Both the position numbers and the translations under genes were made by a program. DNA of 64,000 bases from Lachnospiraceae bacterium UBA7202 (GTDB lineage: Bacteria; Bacillota; Clostridia; Lachnospirales; Lachnospiraceae). The notes beneath the pieces are model-generated. The model worked only from the letters and a program-made list of their open reading frames with translations. It was not told the DNA's origin and made no database searches. Numbering within the stretch: the first letter of the stretch is position 1; every line of letters starts with the position of its first letter. The DNA lies in the NCBI GenBank assembly GCA_002490705.1, contig DKUO01000055.1, positions 810 to 64,809 on the forward strand, in the 5' to 3' direction. Shown here in pieces: positions 9,435 to 18,175 of the stretch.

Positions 9435-9860
9435 ATGTACAGCGAAAAGGTGATGGATCATTTCAACAATCCCCGCAATATGGGGGAGATAGAGAACCCC
9501 AGTGGCGTTGGCACTGTGGGAAACGCGAAATGCGGCGATATCATGCGCATGTATCTGGACATCGACGGACAGGGCGTCATTCAGGATGTGAAGTTTAAGA
9601 CTTTCGGCTGCGGCGCGGCGGTGGCCACCAGCAGCATGGCTACGGAACTGGTGAAGGGAAAGACGGTGCAGGAGGCGCTCGCTGTCACCAACAAGGCGGT
9701 GATGGAGGCGCTGGACGGCCTGCCGCCTGTGAAGGTGCACTGCTCGCTGCTGGCAGAGGAAGCGATTCACGCGGCACTTTGGGATTACGCGCAGAAAAAC
9801 GGCATTGTAATCGAAGGGCTGAAAAAACCGGTGGCGGATATCGGGGAGAAGGAGGAGTGA
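9435..9860 (+). CDS. NifU/IscU-type Fe-S cluster scaffold protein
   Basis: Assembles transient Fe-S clusters for delivery to apoproteins in the cytosol. The 141-residue protein has the three scaffold cysteines in order: C33 followed by Gly-Asp, C59 in FGCGA, and C103 in VHCSLLA. The N-terminal YSEKVMDHFNNPRN is typical of the family. A short hydrophilic tail is present and no C-terminal NFU domain. The gene stands alone, with no cysteine desulfurase beside it in the window. AGGGAGAGACAG precedes the ATG. Confidence 0.92.
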   Translation: MYSEKVMDHFNNPRNMGEIENPSGVGTVGNAKCGDIMRMYLDIDGQGVIQDVKFKTFGCGAAVATSSMATELVKGKTVQEALAVTNKAVMEALDGLPPVKVHCSLLAEEAIHAALWDYAQKNGIVIEGLKKPVADIGEKEE

Positions 9861-10012
9861 TTTTTTTATAAAACAGGAATAAAGTCCTGAAAAAATGCAA
9901 GTTTTTCCCGGAATGGAGTAAAAACTAATAGAAAACGGAAAGAATTTATGGCATACTGTTAAAAAGTAAACGCATCGGGTCCCCTGCTTAACGCTTTGGA
10001 ATGGAGGTTAAC

Positions 10013-11875
10013 ATGGACGAAGACAAAAAATACGAGTATGTCATGGATCTGCCGGAGATACGGGAATTCTGCCGGTTTGCTTACTGGCAGCAGATAAAAT
10101 ACCGGAAAGGCGTTTGGCTTGCGCTTTTGCTCATCAGCGCGTTGGAGGATTTTGTTTTCCATGAGGCGGCGCTTGTTCTTGGCGCTTTGGTCATTACTAT
10201 GCTGACTACGGCAGGAATTTATTATTACCGGAGAACCGTCAAGCTTCTGGACGGACAGCTGTGGACCGTTTCTCAGATGGAAGGGGACAAGCTGCGGGTG
10301 ATGAGAGGGAACTGTTCCGAGGTCCCTTACAAAAATATTCAGCTCATCCGCAGGACGAAACACCTTCTCATGTTGGGTTACATGCAGCAGGTCAAGCGTC
10401 CGGCATGGTTTGTGATGCCCCTTCGCGTCTTTGGAAGCGAGCAGGAGGCGGAGGCATTTCTTGGGAGAATCCGCAGCGCGCAGACCCGGCCGGATGCTGC
10501 GGGCCAGACAGGCCCGATGGGACAGCCTCAGCCAGAATTCACAGGCCAGATGGAGGATCAGACGGGCTTGTCAGATCAGGCGGGGTGTTATATGCACTTT
10601 TCTTTCTTCTTAGACGGGGAGAGGTGGGTGCGCATCCAAAAGGGGGCGGCGGATCTTGTAAACGGCGGCACGTTTGGAAAGGCGGCGCGGACTTACGGCA
10701 TGCTCCTGTGGGGCGGCGTGATGGCGGCGGCGTTGTCCGTTTTCACTTGCCTGATCGCGGGGGAGATTCAGTGGCCGCTGCTCTGTTTCAGCCTTGCGCT
10801 GGCCGGCTGGTTTGCGCTGCGTCTGTACTTTCGCGATCCGGAAAAGAATATCAGAAAGCAGTTAAAGGCGCCGGAAATAGCGGCCCGGTGGTGCGGGCCA
10901 TGGCAGGTTTCGCTGGCAGAGGAGGGCGTTACTGTCCATATGCCTGCGGATATGAAGGATTATTTTGGCTGGGATTCTTTGCAGTGGCTGGTGGAGACAC
11001 AGGAGGCTTTTTATCTCTTTGATAAGGATAAGAAACATTTCATCGCCATTGCTAAGGAGAGCTTTGCAAGCTGGGAACAGGTGGCTGCCTTTCAACGCAT
11101 TTGCGCAGATCATGGCGTGCACAGGATTGCGCCCAAAAAGGCCCGCTATGTGCCGGGGTGGCTTACATGGGTCATATTTGCGGCGATCATACTTGTGAGT
11201 TTCGGAATCCTTATGGTGCGTATTTGTCTGGACTTCTTCGAAGGGACTTTCGACATGCAGATGCCTGTGGCAGACGTGCCCTTAGAGGAACAGATAGAAA
11301 CGCTTGCCTCGCTGGGACTGCATGTGCCGGAGGAAACCGTGGAGTACATACAACAAAATTCCACGCTGGAATACAACCTGCATGATCGGATGGAAGAGAA
11401 TCCTTATACATGGCTTTTGATGAATCTGGGCAGGCCGGAACATGATGAGGACTGGAATGTGGTTGGCTATTCGTCAGAGGTATTCTGGTTCGATTTTGAG
11501 GGCTTCGACCTTACTACCGATTACATAGACCTTTTAAACGGCATGCTGGCGCTGGCACAGGAAAGTCCCCTTGACAGTGTGAATAACATCAGGGAAGATA
11601 CGGAGGATGTGGACTGGGAGAAGGGCCGCGGGAGGATCACGGTCAGCCTGAACTGGGAGGGGCAGGACTATGAGTATAAGATGAAAGTGTTTTATGACTG
11701 GATTGATGACGAGGCGCTTACCATCTTCAACGAACTGCTGGAGGGACAGGATACGCCGAAGCGGTTCTATGGGATGGGGGATAACGGGCAGGGCGCCATT
11801 GTCTTTTTCTGCACGGAGGAATGGGCGGAGGAGTTTACGCAAAAGACGGGTTTTGTGTTGGAGATCTTGGATTAA
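10013..11875 (+). CDS. Multi-pass membrane protein with YcxB-like domains
   Basis: Function unknown. The start at 10013 is chosen because GGAGG (10003-10007) sits 5 nt upstream; a longer reading from 10001 would place the site inside the gene. The product has about 620 residues. Two hydrophobic helices (about residues 30-70) precede a first soluble module resembling the YcxB C-terminal domain. A second helix pair is followed by another such module (YFGWDSLQWL). A further membrane helix near residue 390 leads to an acidic C-terminal domain, probably outside the cell. The duplicated architecture suggests an internal duplication. The YcxB link is tentative. Confidence 0.7.
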   Translation: MDEDKKYEYVMDLPEIREFCRFAYWQQIKYRKGVWLALLLISALEDFVFHEAALVLGALVITMLTTAGIYYYRRTVKLLDGQLWTVSQMEGDKLRVMRGNCSEVPYKNIQLIRRTKHLLMLGYMQQVKRPAWFVMPLRVFGSEQEAEAFLGRIRSAQTRPDAAGQTGPMGQPQPEFTGQMEDQTGLSDQAGCYMHFSFFLDGERWVRIQKGAADLVNGGTFGKAARTYGMLLWGGVMAAALSVFTCLIAGEIQWPLLCFSLALAGWFALRLYFRDPEKNIRKQLKAPEIAARWCGPWQVSLAEEGVTVHMPADMKDYFGWDSLQWLVETQEAFYLFDKDKKHFIAIAKESFASWEQVAAFQRICADHGVHRIAPKKARYVPGWLTWVIFAAIILVSFGILMVRICLDFFEGTFDMQMPVADVPLEEQIETLASLGLHVPEETVEYIQQNSTLEYNLHDRMEENPYTWLLMNLGRPEHDEDWNVVGYSSEVFWFDFEGFDLTTDYIDLLNGMLALAQESPLDSVNNIREDTEDVDWEKGRGRITVSLNWEGQDYEYKMKVFYDWIDDEALTIFNELLEGQDTPKRFYGMGDNGQGAIVFFCTEEWAEEFTQKTGFVLEILD

Positions 11876-11935
11876 GTCCGGAAATGGGAGAAACAAAAAA
11901 TGGAAACGGAAGCAATAAATGTAAAATGAAAAAAA

Positions 11936-11964
11936 TTGAAAAATCAGATAAATGGGAATATACT
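11936..11964 (+). promoter_or_regulatory. Promoter of the chemoreceptor gene
   Basis: TTGAAA (11936-11941), a 17-bp spacer and TATACT (11959-11964) lie about 85 bp before the ATG at 12051. Confidence 0.65.
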
Positions 11965-12050
11965 GAAAAGTGGGGAGAGGACAGAGCAGTGAAATAAACA
12001 AAAGCGGGATAATCGTGGAGGGACGATCAGGACCGCAAAAGGGGGTTGCT

Positions 12051-13499
12051 ATGACAGAGGAGCAGTATAAGAGGGCAAACGGGGCGGTATTTCCGATCGT
12101 GATGATTATATTGGGATATATCGCATTGTCAATGGTTTTGTGGGCGATGTCCAACACACCTACATGGAGAACAGGAGTACAGCTTGTCGCGGCGGTGGCG
12201 GCAATGATTATTTCCGTGATTGCTTATCTGACCGGTAAGACGACAAAGCGGTGCGGCGTCATTTTGATGGTAAGCGCGGCAGTGGTATATGCAGTGGTCT
12301 GTTTCTTGGGGACGACAAGCGGCACATGGACTTACTCGATGCCGGTGATTTTTGCGGCGATGGCTTATTTGAATATACGGCTTATTGTAGGCGGCAATAC
12401 TGTGGCTCTTTTAGTTGGCCTTATCCGGCTGATTACAGGTATTGTTTCAGGCAACGAGAACTTGGAAGAGCTGGTGATTGCGCTGATCGTGCTGACGCTG
12501 GCGGCGTTTGCTTCCATCCGGGCCGTGATGCTTTTGATCCGTTTTCATGAAGAGAATACGGAAGGCATTATGGAGGCGGCTAGGAAACAGGAAGAGAGCA
12601 ACCGGACGATGGCCCAGACGGCGGAGAATATTTCGCAGTATTTTGAGAAGGCGATGGAAATGTTGGAAAACCTGAAGGTCAGCGTCGATACCAGCAACTT
12701 TGCTATGAGCAATATTGTGGAGAGCACGGAGAGCACAGCGGAGGCCATTCAGACACAGGCGACCATGTGTGCGGATATTCAGGACAATATGGATAAGGCG
12801 GAGGAGGGCACGCAGAGAATGCTTGCCGCTTCCAAGACCACGGACAAGACGGTAGAGGAAGGCTCCGAGGTAGTTCGGGAGTTGAAAAAGCAGGCTGAAA
12901 ATGTGGAGAATGCAAGTCAGGTCACGGTGGAGGTGATCGAGAGACTGACCGCCAAGGTGGAGGATGTACAGAACTTTGTGGGCGTTATCTTAAGTATTTC
13001 CAATCAGACAAATCTGCTTGCCCTGAACGCGTCTATTGAGGCGGCCCGCGCCGGAGAGGCGGGAAAAGGGTTCGCTGTGGTGGCGGATGAGATCAGGCAG
13101 CTGTCGGAGCAGACCAAAGACGCTTCCAACAGAATTACGAACATCATTGCGGAGCTGAATGAGGACACCAAGCACGCCAGCATGATGATTGAGGATTCGG
13201 CGGCTTCTGTCAGAAAACAGAATGAGTTGATTGAGAGTACCAGAGAGAAATTTGAGAGCGTGAACAGGGAAGTGACGGATCTCTCGGCTTACATAGTGGA
13301 GACAGAACAGATTATAGAGGGGATTTTGCAGTCGACGGCGACGATATCAGACAATATTACGCATCTGTCCGCCACCAGTCAGGAGGTTGCGGCTTCCTCC
13401 ACCGAGGGACTCAGGACTTCCGAGGCGACAGTGGAGGATATGGCAAAGACCAAGGAGATTTTGGAAAATATCTATCAGTTGGCGCAGGCCTTAAAATAA
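12051..13499 (+). CDS. Methyl-accepting chemotaxis protein with polytopic membrane sensor
   Basis: Senses an unknown signal and controls CheA kinase. The start at 12051 is preferred because AAAAGGGGG lies just upstream. The 482-residue protein has about six hydrophobic segments in residues 10-155 rather than the usual periplasmic sensor between two helices, so it may sense within the membrane. A long coiled-coil follows, with the conserved hairpin tip NQTNLLALNASIEAARAGE. No other chemotaxis genes lie in the window, so it is an orphan receptor. A bidirectional terminator follows it. Confidence 0.92.
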   Translation: MTEEQYKRANGAVFPIVMIILGYIALSMVLWAMSNTPTWRTGVQLVAAVAAMIISVIAYLTGKTTKRCGVILMVSAAVVYAVVCFLGTTSGTWTYSMPVIFAAMAYLNIRLIVGGNTVALLVGLIRLITGIVSGNENLEELVIALIVLTLAAFASIRAVMLLIRFHEENTEGIMEAARKQEESNRTMAQTAENISQYFEKAMEMLENLKVSVDTSNFAMSNIVESTESTAEAIQTQATMCADIQDNMDKAEEGTQRMLAASKTTDKTVEEGSEVVRELKKQAENVENASQVTVEVIERLTAKVEDVQNFVGVILSISNQTNLLALNASIEAARAGEAGKGFAVVADEIRQLSEQTKDASNRITNIIAELNEDTKHASMMIEDSAASVRKQNELIESTREKFESVNREVTDLSAYIVETEQIIEGILQSTATISDNITHLSATSQEVAASSTEGLRTSEATVEDMAKTKEILENIYQLAQALK

Positions 13500-13513
13500 C
13501 AGGGAATGTGAGA

Positions 13514-13548
13514 AGCAGTAAAGCCGAAAACCGGTTTTACTGCTTTTT
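13514..13548. terminator. Bidirectional terminator between chemoreceptor and yesN-like gene
   Basis: AGCAGTAAAGCCG (13514-13526) pairs with CGGTTTTACTGCT (13532-13544) with one G-U pair, and T-runs fall on both strands. It overlaps the stop codon of the minus-strand response regulator. Confidence 0.85.
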
Positions 13549-14292
13549 CTTTTCGAGAAATTCCTTTCGGTATTGGCTGGGAGAAGTGTGATAGTAGGTT
13601 CGGAAGGCTTTGCTGAAATAGTGATTGTCTGCGTAGCCCAGCCGCTCCGCAATGTCGATGATTTTATTGCTTTCATCTTCCAACAGTTCCTTTGCACGTT
13701 CCATGCGCAGCTTCAGGACATACTCGTAGATTGTGAAGCCGTATTTTCCGCGGAAAAGTCTTGTCAGATACTCGGTGGAAAAGAAATATTTTTCGGAAAA
13801 CATCGTGATTTTGATATTCTGGCAGTAATTGCTGTCAATGTATTCTTTGATGATGGAGACGGCCTCGTCAGGGGAAATCTCTTCCCTCTCCGGCTTATTG
13901 GAGTCAAAAGAGGCGTTCGGATCTATGCGAAGGATAGCCTTTTCGATGGCGCCGTTTAAGGCGTCCTCTTCCACCGGCTTCAGCAGATATTCGCAGGCGC
14001 CGTAGTGGAGCGCCTGCTGGGCGTAGCTGAACTGGTCGTAGCCGCTGACCACCACGTACTGGCTGTCGGGGAATTCTTCGGAAGCGGTTTGCAGAAAGGA
14101 GACGCCGTCCATGACGGGCATGTTCATATCTACAAAGACGATTTCCGGGTGAAATTCGCGCATGGCCTGTAAGCCGTCCCGGCCGTTCACAGCCAGACGC
14201 GGCGGCTCGATACCGTAGTATTTCCATTTTCCCAATTTCTGGATGGCAATCTGTACCGGTTTTTCGTCGTCAATAATCAGCGCTTTGTACAT
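13537..14292 (-). CDS. YesN-type response regulator with AraC DNA-binding domain
   Basis: Likely activates the divergent sugar-uptake operon on signal from the YesM-like kinase. The 251-residue protein has a receiver domain (about 1-120, phospho-acceptor Asp55 in FVDMNMP) and two AraC-type helix-turn-helix units at the C-terminus (LGYADNHYFSKAFRTYYHTSP). The start at 14292 has GGAGGAAAC 5 nt upstream, within the 14-bp gap after the kinase gene. An upstream in-frame ATG at 14310 lacks a site. Two GGAAATTTCC palindromes at 16217 and 16239 are candidate binding sites. Confidence 0.93.
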   Translation of the reverse strand: MYKALIIDDEKPVQIAIQKLGKWKYYGIEPPRLAVNGRDGLQAMREFHPEIVFVDMNMPVMDGVSFLQTASEEFPDSQYVVVSGYDQFSYAQQALHYGACEYLLKPVEEDALNGAIEKAILRIDPNASFDSNKPEREEISPDEAVSIIKEYIDSNYCQNIKITMFSEKYFFSTEYLTRLFRGKYGFTIYEYVLKLRMERAKELLEDESNKIIDIAERLGYADNHYFSKAFRTYYHTSPSQYRKEFLEKKKQ

Positions 14293-14306
14293 AAGTTTCC
14301 TCCGAG

Positions 14307-16082
14307 TCAATTTGATTCTTTCGTGGCGGGCAGGGACAGGATAATCTCTGTATACGTATTTTCCAGAGTATGGATTTCCATGGAGGCAGGCCTCTCATAG
14401 AGAATCCCGATCCGGCTGTGGAGATTGGCAAGTCCGATGCCGCCGTTTTTGCCGGTGTTCTTTTGCAGATCAAAATCCGCATACAATTTTTCCAGCTGCT
14501 GCGGTGCAATGCCGCGCCCGTTATCCCGAACTTTAATGGTGACAGTATTGTCATTAAGATGTGACGATACTGTCACAATGAGCGCGTCCGTTTTGCCGGA
14601 CTTCCCGTGGATGATGGAGTTTTCCACTAACGTCTGTATGCTGATCTTAGGGATCAGGCAGTCAACGGTTGCAGGATCGATATCGCTGTGAAATTCCAGC
14701 GCGTCGTCCATTCGGATTTTTTGAAGAAAGATATAGTCGTTCACATAGTCCATTTCCCGTTTCAGGGGCACCAGGGTGTCGGATTTGATGGTGTAGCGCA
14801 GATTGGAGGCAAGGGAGGTAATCATGCGGTGGATCTGGGGCTGGTCGTTGATCAGCGCTTCCGTGGAGACCGCCTGTAGGGTATTGTACAGAAAATGGGG
14901 ATTCAGCTGGGCTTCCAGAGCCGCCAGCCTTGCATCCTTTTCGTTTAATTCCGCCACGTAGGTGCGTTTGATCAGTTGATCGATGTGGGAGACCATGGAG
15001 TTGAAGCTTTCGGACAGCTTCCGAATTTCAATGCTGCCTTCTGCGTCGATTCTTGCATGGAAATCTCCCTCGCCGGTCTTCTGCATCTGGGCGGAGAGCA
15101 TCCGCAGGGGAATGGTCAACAACCGCAGTAGCATATAGATCAATATGACGGTGAGGAGCCAGACAAGGAGGCCGCTTACCAGGACGGACTTTTGCAGCTG
15201 TCCGATCTGGGAGTCAATGTAGGAGAGGGGAGTCAGGCTGAGCAGGCGAATCCCGGAGGAATTGCTTTCGGCCCCAACCAGCAGATAGGAACGACCGGAC
15301 AGGTCAATTGTCTTGTAACCGTCGCGGTGCTCCTCCGTTCGGGAGAGGGCGTCCATCAGTTCTTCCCTGCTTTCCGACAGTTCGGCCTGGTTGCAGAAGA
15401 TGATCTCGTCGTTGTCGTTTAAGAAGAAAACAATCTCACCGTGGGTCGCGTGGTTTTCTAACAGCTGCTCGGCAAAGGTTTCGTCCAGCTCCAGACGCAC
15501 GATGGCCTGACTGACACGGCCTTTCACCTGAAAAAGAGAGTGGTAGTAGATCAGGTGTGCAGAGTCTGCCGGATGGATGCTGTGGTTCATGGGACTGGAC
15601 TCACACTCCGAGAGAGCCTCCCACACGCCTTCCGGGGCGCTTTCCCTGGCGATAATGTGCTGCTGTCCGCTGGTGCGTCCGATGGACAGATCCTGATGGA
15701 GCAGATACAGCTCATAGTCGCAGATATCGTTCCGGGTGTAATAATAGTAAAACATCTGCTGCTTGGCATAGGAAATCTGGTCGGCAGTCAGGGGCGTAGT
15801 CTGCTCCACGATTCTGGTAAAACGGGAGTCGTAGTAGGGCTGAATGCAGAAGTTGGCAAGTTCCATCAGGTAAGCGTCCAGATTTTCCAATTCCAGATTC
15901 AGAATCTTTTCGGTGGTGTCCAGCTGATTCTGGATGGTAAGATTTCGGGTAGAGGTGTAATCTTTGCAGATCAGATATCCGGCAATTATGGTGGTGAGCA
16001 AAATCATAAATACGGCCAACTGCATCCAGAGCGGCGTGCGGTTGAGCAGATTTTTTGCGTTAGCTTTCAATTTTTTCATCAT
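14307..16082 (-). CDS. YesM-type sensor histidine kinase
   Basis: Probably senses an extracellular carbohydrate or its binding protein and phosphorylates the adjacent YesN-like regulator. About 590 residues: an N-terminal membrane helix, an extracellular sensor region of about 270 residues, a second helix near residue 290, a HAMP segment, the His_kinase motif LNPHFLYNTLQ with the phosphorylated His, and a HATPase domain (NGRGIA, GGIGLANLHSR). ATG codons at 16097, 16082 and 16079 are possible. 16082 is chosen because GAGG lies 9 nt upstream, while 16097 is preceded only by A/T. It is divergent from the permease genes. Confidence 0.93.
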   Translation of the reverse strand: MMKKLKANAKNLLNRTPLWMQLAVFMILLTTIIAGYLICKDYTSTRNLTIQNQLDTTEKILNLELENLDAYLMELANFCIQPYYDSRFTRIVEQTTPLTADQISYAKQQMFYYYYTRNDICDYELYLLHQDLSIGRTSGQQHIIARESAPEGVWEALSECESSPMNHSIHPADSAHLIYYHSLFQVKGRVSQAIVRLELDETFAEQLLENHATHGEIVFFLNDNDEIIFCNQAELSESREELMDALSRTEEHRDGYKTIDLSGRSYLLVGAESNSSGIRLLSLTPLSYIDSQIGQLQKSVLVSGLLVWLLTVILIYMLLRLLTIPLRMLSAQMQKTGEGDFHARIDAEGSIEIRKLSESFNSMVSHIDQLIKRTYVAELNEKDARLAALEAQLNPHFLYNTLQAVSTEALINDQPQIHRMITSLASNLRYTIKSDTLVPLKREMDYVNDYIFLQKIRMDDALEFHSDIDPATVDCLIPKISIQTLVENSIIHGKSGKTDALIVTVSSHLNDNTVTIKVRDNGRGIAPQQLEKLYADFDLQKNTGKNGGIGLANLHSRIGILYERPASMEIHTLENTYTEIILSLPATKESN

Positions 16083-16216
16083 GGCATGGGGCCTCATTAT
16101 TTTTTTTGGGCTGTATTGTGCAAACTGCCGTTAAAAAAATAGGGCGTCGCACATTTTTTACAAAATCTATCTTACTATATTCCTTATAATAGGACAATAC
16201 GAATAAAAAAGTGTTC

Positions 16217-16248
16217 GGAAATTTCCACCTATCTGGTTGGAAATTTCC
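16217..16248 (+). promoter_or_regulatory. Paired palindromic operator in the yesM/permease divergent region
   Basis: GGAAATTTCC occurs twice (16217-16226 and 16239-16248), each a perfect 10-bp palindrome, with 22 bp between repeats, about two helical turns. A TATACT -10 element lies at 16273-16278 with no strong -35, which fits an activator-dependent promoter. The YesN-like regulator is the obvious candidate to bind here. Confidence 0.6.
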
Positions 16249-16280
16249 ATTTTGTTGTGAAAATAAATAAAATATACTTG

Positions 16281-16329
16281 GAGTAGATTCCTCCGGAATC
16301 AACTCCTCGAGATTCGCTTCGCGAACTCG
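16281..16329 (+). promoter_or_regulatory. Two consecutive leader hairpins before the sugar permease operon
   Basis: GATTCC/GGAATC with outer GAGT/ACTC forms one hairpin (16281-16305). CGAG..TTCGC/GCGAA..CTCG forms another (16308-16329). No T-run follows, so they are not terminators. They lie between the -10 element and the first gene and may stabilise the mRNA. Confidence 0.45.
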
Positions 16330-16377
16330 GAATTGCGGAAAACTATATGCGTAAAGCGCGGAAAGGATTCTGACATT

Positions 16378-17256
16378 ATGAGCAGGAAAACAAAAAGACA
16401 GTTGGAGACGGTACTGTTCTCCCTTCCGGCGATTATACTGGTCTGCCTGATGATGTATCTGCCCTTTGTTCTGAGCGGATACTATTCCCTGACGGAGTGG
16501 AACGGTATTTCCAAGGATGCCAGGTTCATCGGATTACAGAACTTTAAGACCATCTTTGTGGAGAGCGGGGACTTCCTTTCCTCGATCTGGTTTACCACCC
16601 GCTACACCATATTTTTTGTGATATTTTCCAACATATTCGCGTTGGCTCTGGCGGTGGTGCTGACCAAGAAATTCCGGGCCGCGAACTTTTTCCGGGGTGT
16701 CTTTTTCATTCCCTACATCATGAGCATGACGATCGTAGGCTTTATCTGGAAATTCATCTTTACCAGCGGCTTTGAGAAGCTATACGAAATCACGGAGTGG
16801 AACCTTTGGAACTACAGCTGGCTGGGCGATACGAATCTGGTATTTTACTCGGTAGCCTTCGTGGGCGTGTGGCAGTCGCTGGGATTTTACATTGTGCTTT
16901 ACATAGCGGGACTACAGGCAGTGCCGAAGGATGTGCTGGAAGCCGCCGTGGTGGACGGGGCGACAGGCAGACAGAAGTTTTTCAAGGTGACGCTGCCGCT
17001 CCTTGGCCCTTCCTTTACCACCTGTATCTTTATGTCCCTGACAAACGGCCTCAAGGTGTTCGATATCATCCTGGCGCTGACCAAGGGCGGTCCGGGAACC
17101 GCGACCAACAGTGTGACCATGCAGATTTACAAGGAGGCTTTCACAAACAACAATTACGGCCTCGGCTCTGCCCAGTCCATTATCTACTTCCTGTTTGTAC
17201 TTATTATAACACAGCTCGTATTAAAGGGCTTCAGCAGAAAGGAGGTTGACCTGTAA
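16378..17256 (+). CDS. Sugar ABC transporter permease (MalF/UgpA/LplB type)
   Basis: One of two membrane subunits of a carbohydrate importer. The start at 16378 (MSRKTKRQ) follows AAAGGA; the longer reading from 16333 runs through the leader. About 292 residues, six transmembrane helices and the EAA loop (EAAVVDGATGRQKFFKVTLP) near residue 185, which contacts the ATPase. No ATPase is encoded in the locus, so a shared MsmK-type ATPase elsewhere in the genome is expected. The next permease overlaps by one base. Confidence 0.93.
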   Translation: MSRKTKRQLETVLFSLPAIILVCLMMYLPFVLSGYYSLTEWNGISKDARFIGLQNFKTIFVESGDFLSSIWFTTRYTIFFVIFSNIFALALAVVLTKKFRAANFFRGVFFIPYIMSMTIVGFIWKFIFTSGFEKLYEITEWNLWNYSWLGDTNLVFYSVAFVGVWQSLGFYIVLYIAGLQAVPKDVLEAAVVDGATGRQKFFKVTLPLLGPSFTTCIFMSLTNGLKVFDIILALTKGGPGTATNSVTMQIYKEAFTNNNYGLGSAQSIIYFLFVLIITQLVLKGFSRKEVDL

Positions 17257-18095
17257 TGCGTCGCGAAACAAAGAGAAAAGTAAGTAAATGGACGATGATC
17301 ATCTGCCTTTTTGTGGTGGCATGCTTCTATATCTATCCGGTATTTTTGATGGTCATGAATTCCTTTAAGCCGTTCGGAGAGATTTTGGGCGATGTGCTGG
17401 CGTTCCCGAAAAGCCTAGATTTGTCCAACTACACTTATGTCATTGATAAGATGAAGTATCTGCTTCTGTTCAGAAATAATGTGATTATCACGGTGATCGG
17501 CATTGCGGGTATCGTGGTCTTTTCCTCCATGGCGGCTTACATATTGGAGAGACGTGAGGGAAGGTACAGCAAGATCGCGCACACGATCATTATCACACCG
17601 ATGCTGATTCCCTTTCAGGCGATTATGATCAGTTTGCTTAAATCCGCGAATGTACTGCACCTTTCCGGAAGCAAAATCGGTTTAGGCATTCAATACTGGG
17701 GGTTCGGCATTCCGATGGCGACCTTCATCATCTATAATTTTATGAAGACCATCCCGAAGGAGCTGGACGAGAGCGCAACCATTGACGGCGCAAACACATT
17801 CCGCACCTTTGTCTCGATCATTTTCCCGCTTCTCAAGTCGGTGATTGTGACGGTGATTGTGCTGGATGTGATGTGGATCTGGAATGATTTCCTGCTCCCT
17901 CTTTTGATGGTCAACAGCAACAATGAGACAAAGACGCTGGTGCTCGCGGCCTACACCTTTGTGGGACAGATGAACACCAAATGGAATTATGCGTTGACTG
18001 CTATGGTACTGGCGATTGTGCCCTCTGTAATCGTATTCATTCTGTTACAGAAGTACATCGTGGAAGGTGTTGTGGCCGGCGCGGTCAAAGGTTAA
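17256..18095 (+). CDS. Sugar ABC transporter permease (MalG/UgpE type)
   Basis: Second membrane subunit of the importer, 279 residues with six helices and the EAA loop ESATIDGANTFRTFVSIIFP. Its ATG overlaps the stop of the previous gene (TAATG), and GGAGG lies 10 nt upstream, so the two are translationally coupled. The binding lipoprotein gene follows after 80 bp, with a short CCCAT/ATGGG hairpin in the gap (18138-18160). Confidence 0.93.
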   Translation: MRRETKRKVSKWTMIICLFVVACFYIYPVFLMVMNSFKPFGEILGDVLAFPKSLDLSNYTYVIDKMKYLLLFRNNVIITVIGIAGIVVFSSMAAYILERREGRYSKIAHTIIITPMLIPFQAIMISLLKSANVLHLSGSKIGLGIQYWGFGIPMATFIIYNFMKTIPKELDESATIDGANTFRTFVSIIFPLLKSVIVTVIVLDVMWIWNDFLLPLLMVNSNNETKTLVLAAYTFVGQMNTKWNYALTAMVLAIVPSVIVFILLQKYIVEGVVAGAVKG

Positions 18096-18175
18096 TGTGA
18101 GATTCCGCAGAATGACTGCTGGAATAGATAAAAGGTACCCATGCCAGAAAGAAATATGGGAGAAGGAGGATATAC

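Noticed and set aside
9876..9891. Terminator after the NifU-like gene
   Set aside because: A short CAGGA/TCCTG hairpin is followed by A rather than T on the plus strand, so it is not a convincing terminator.
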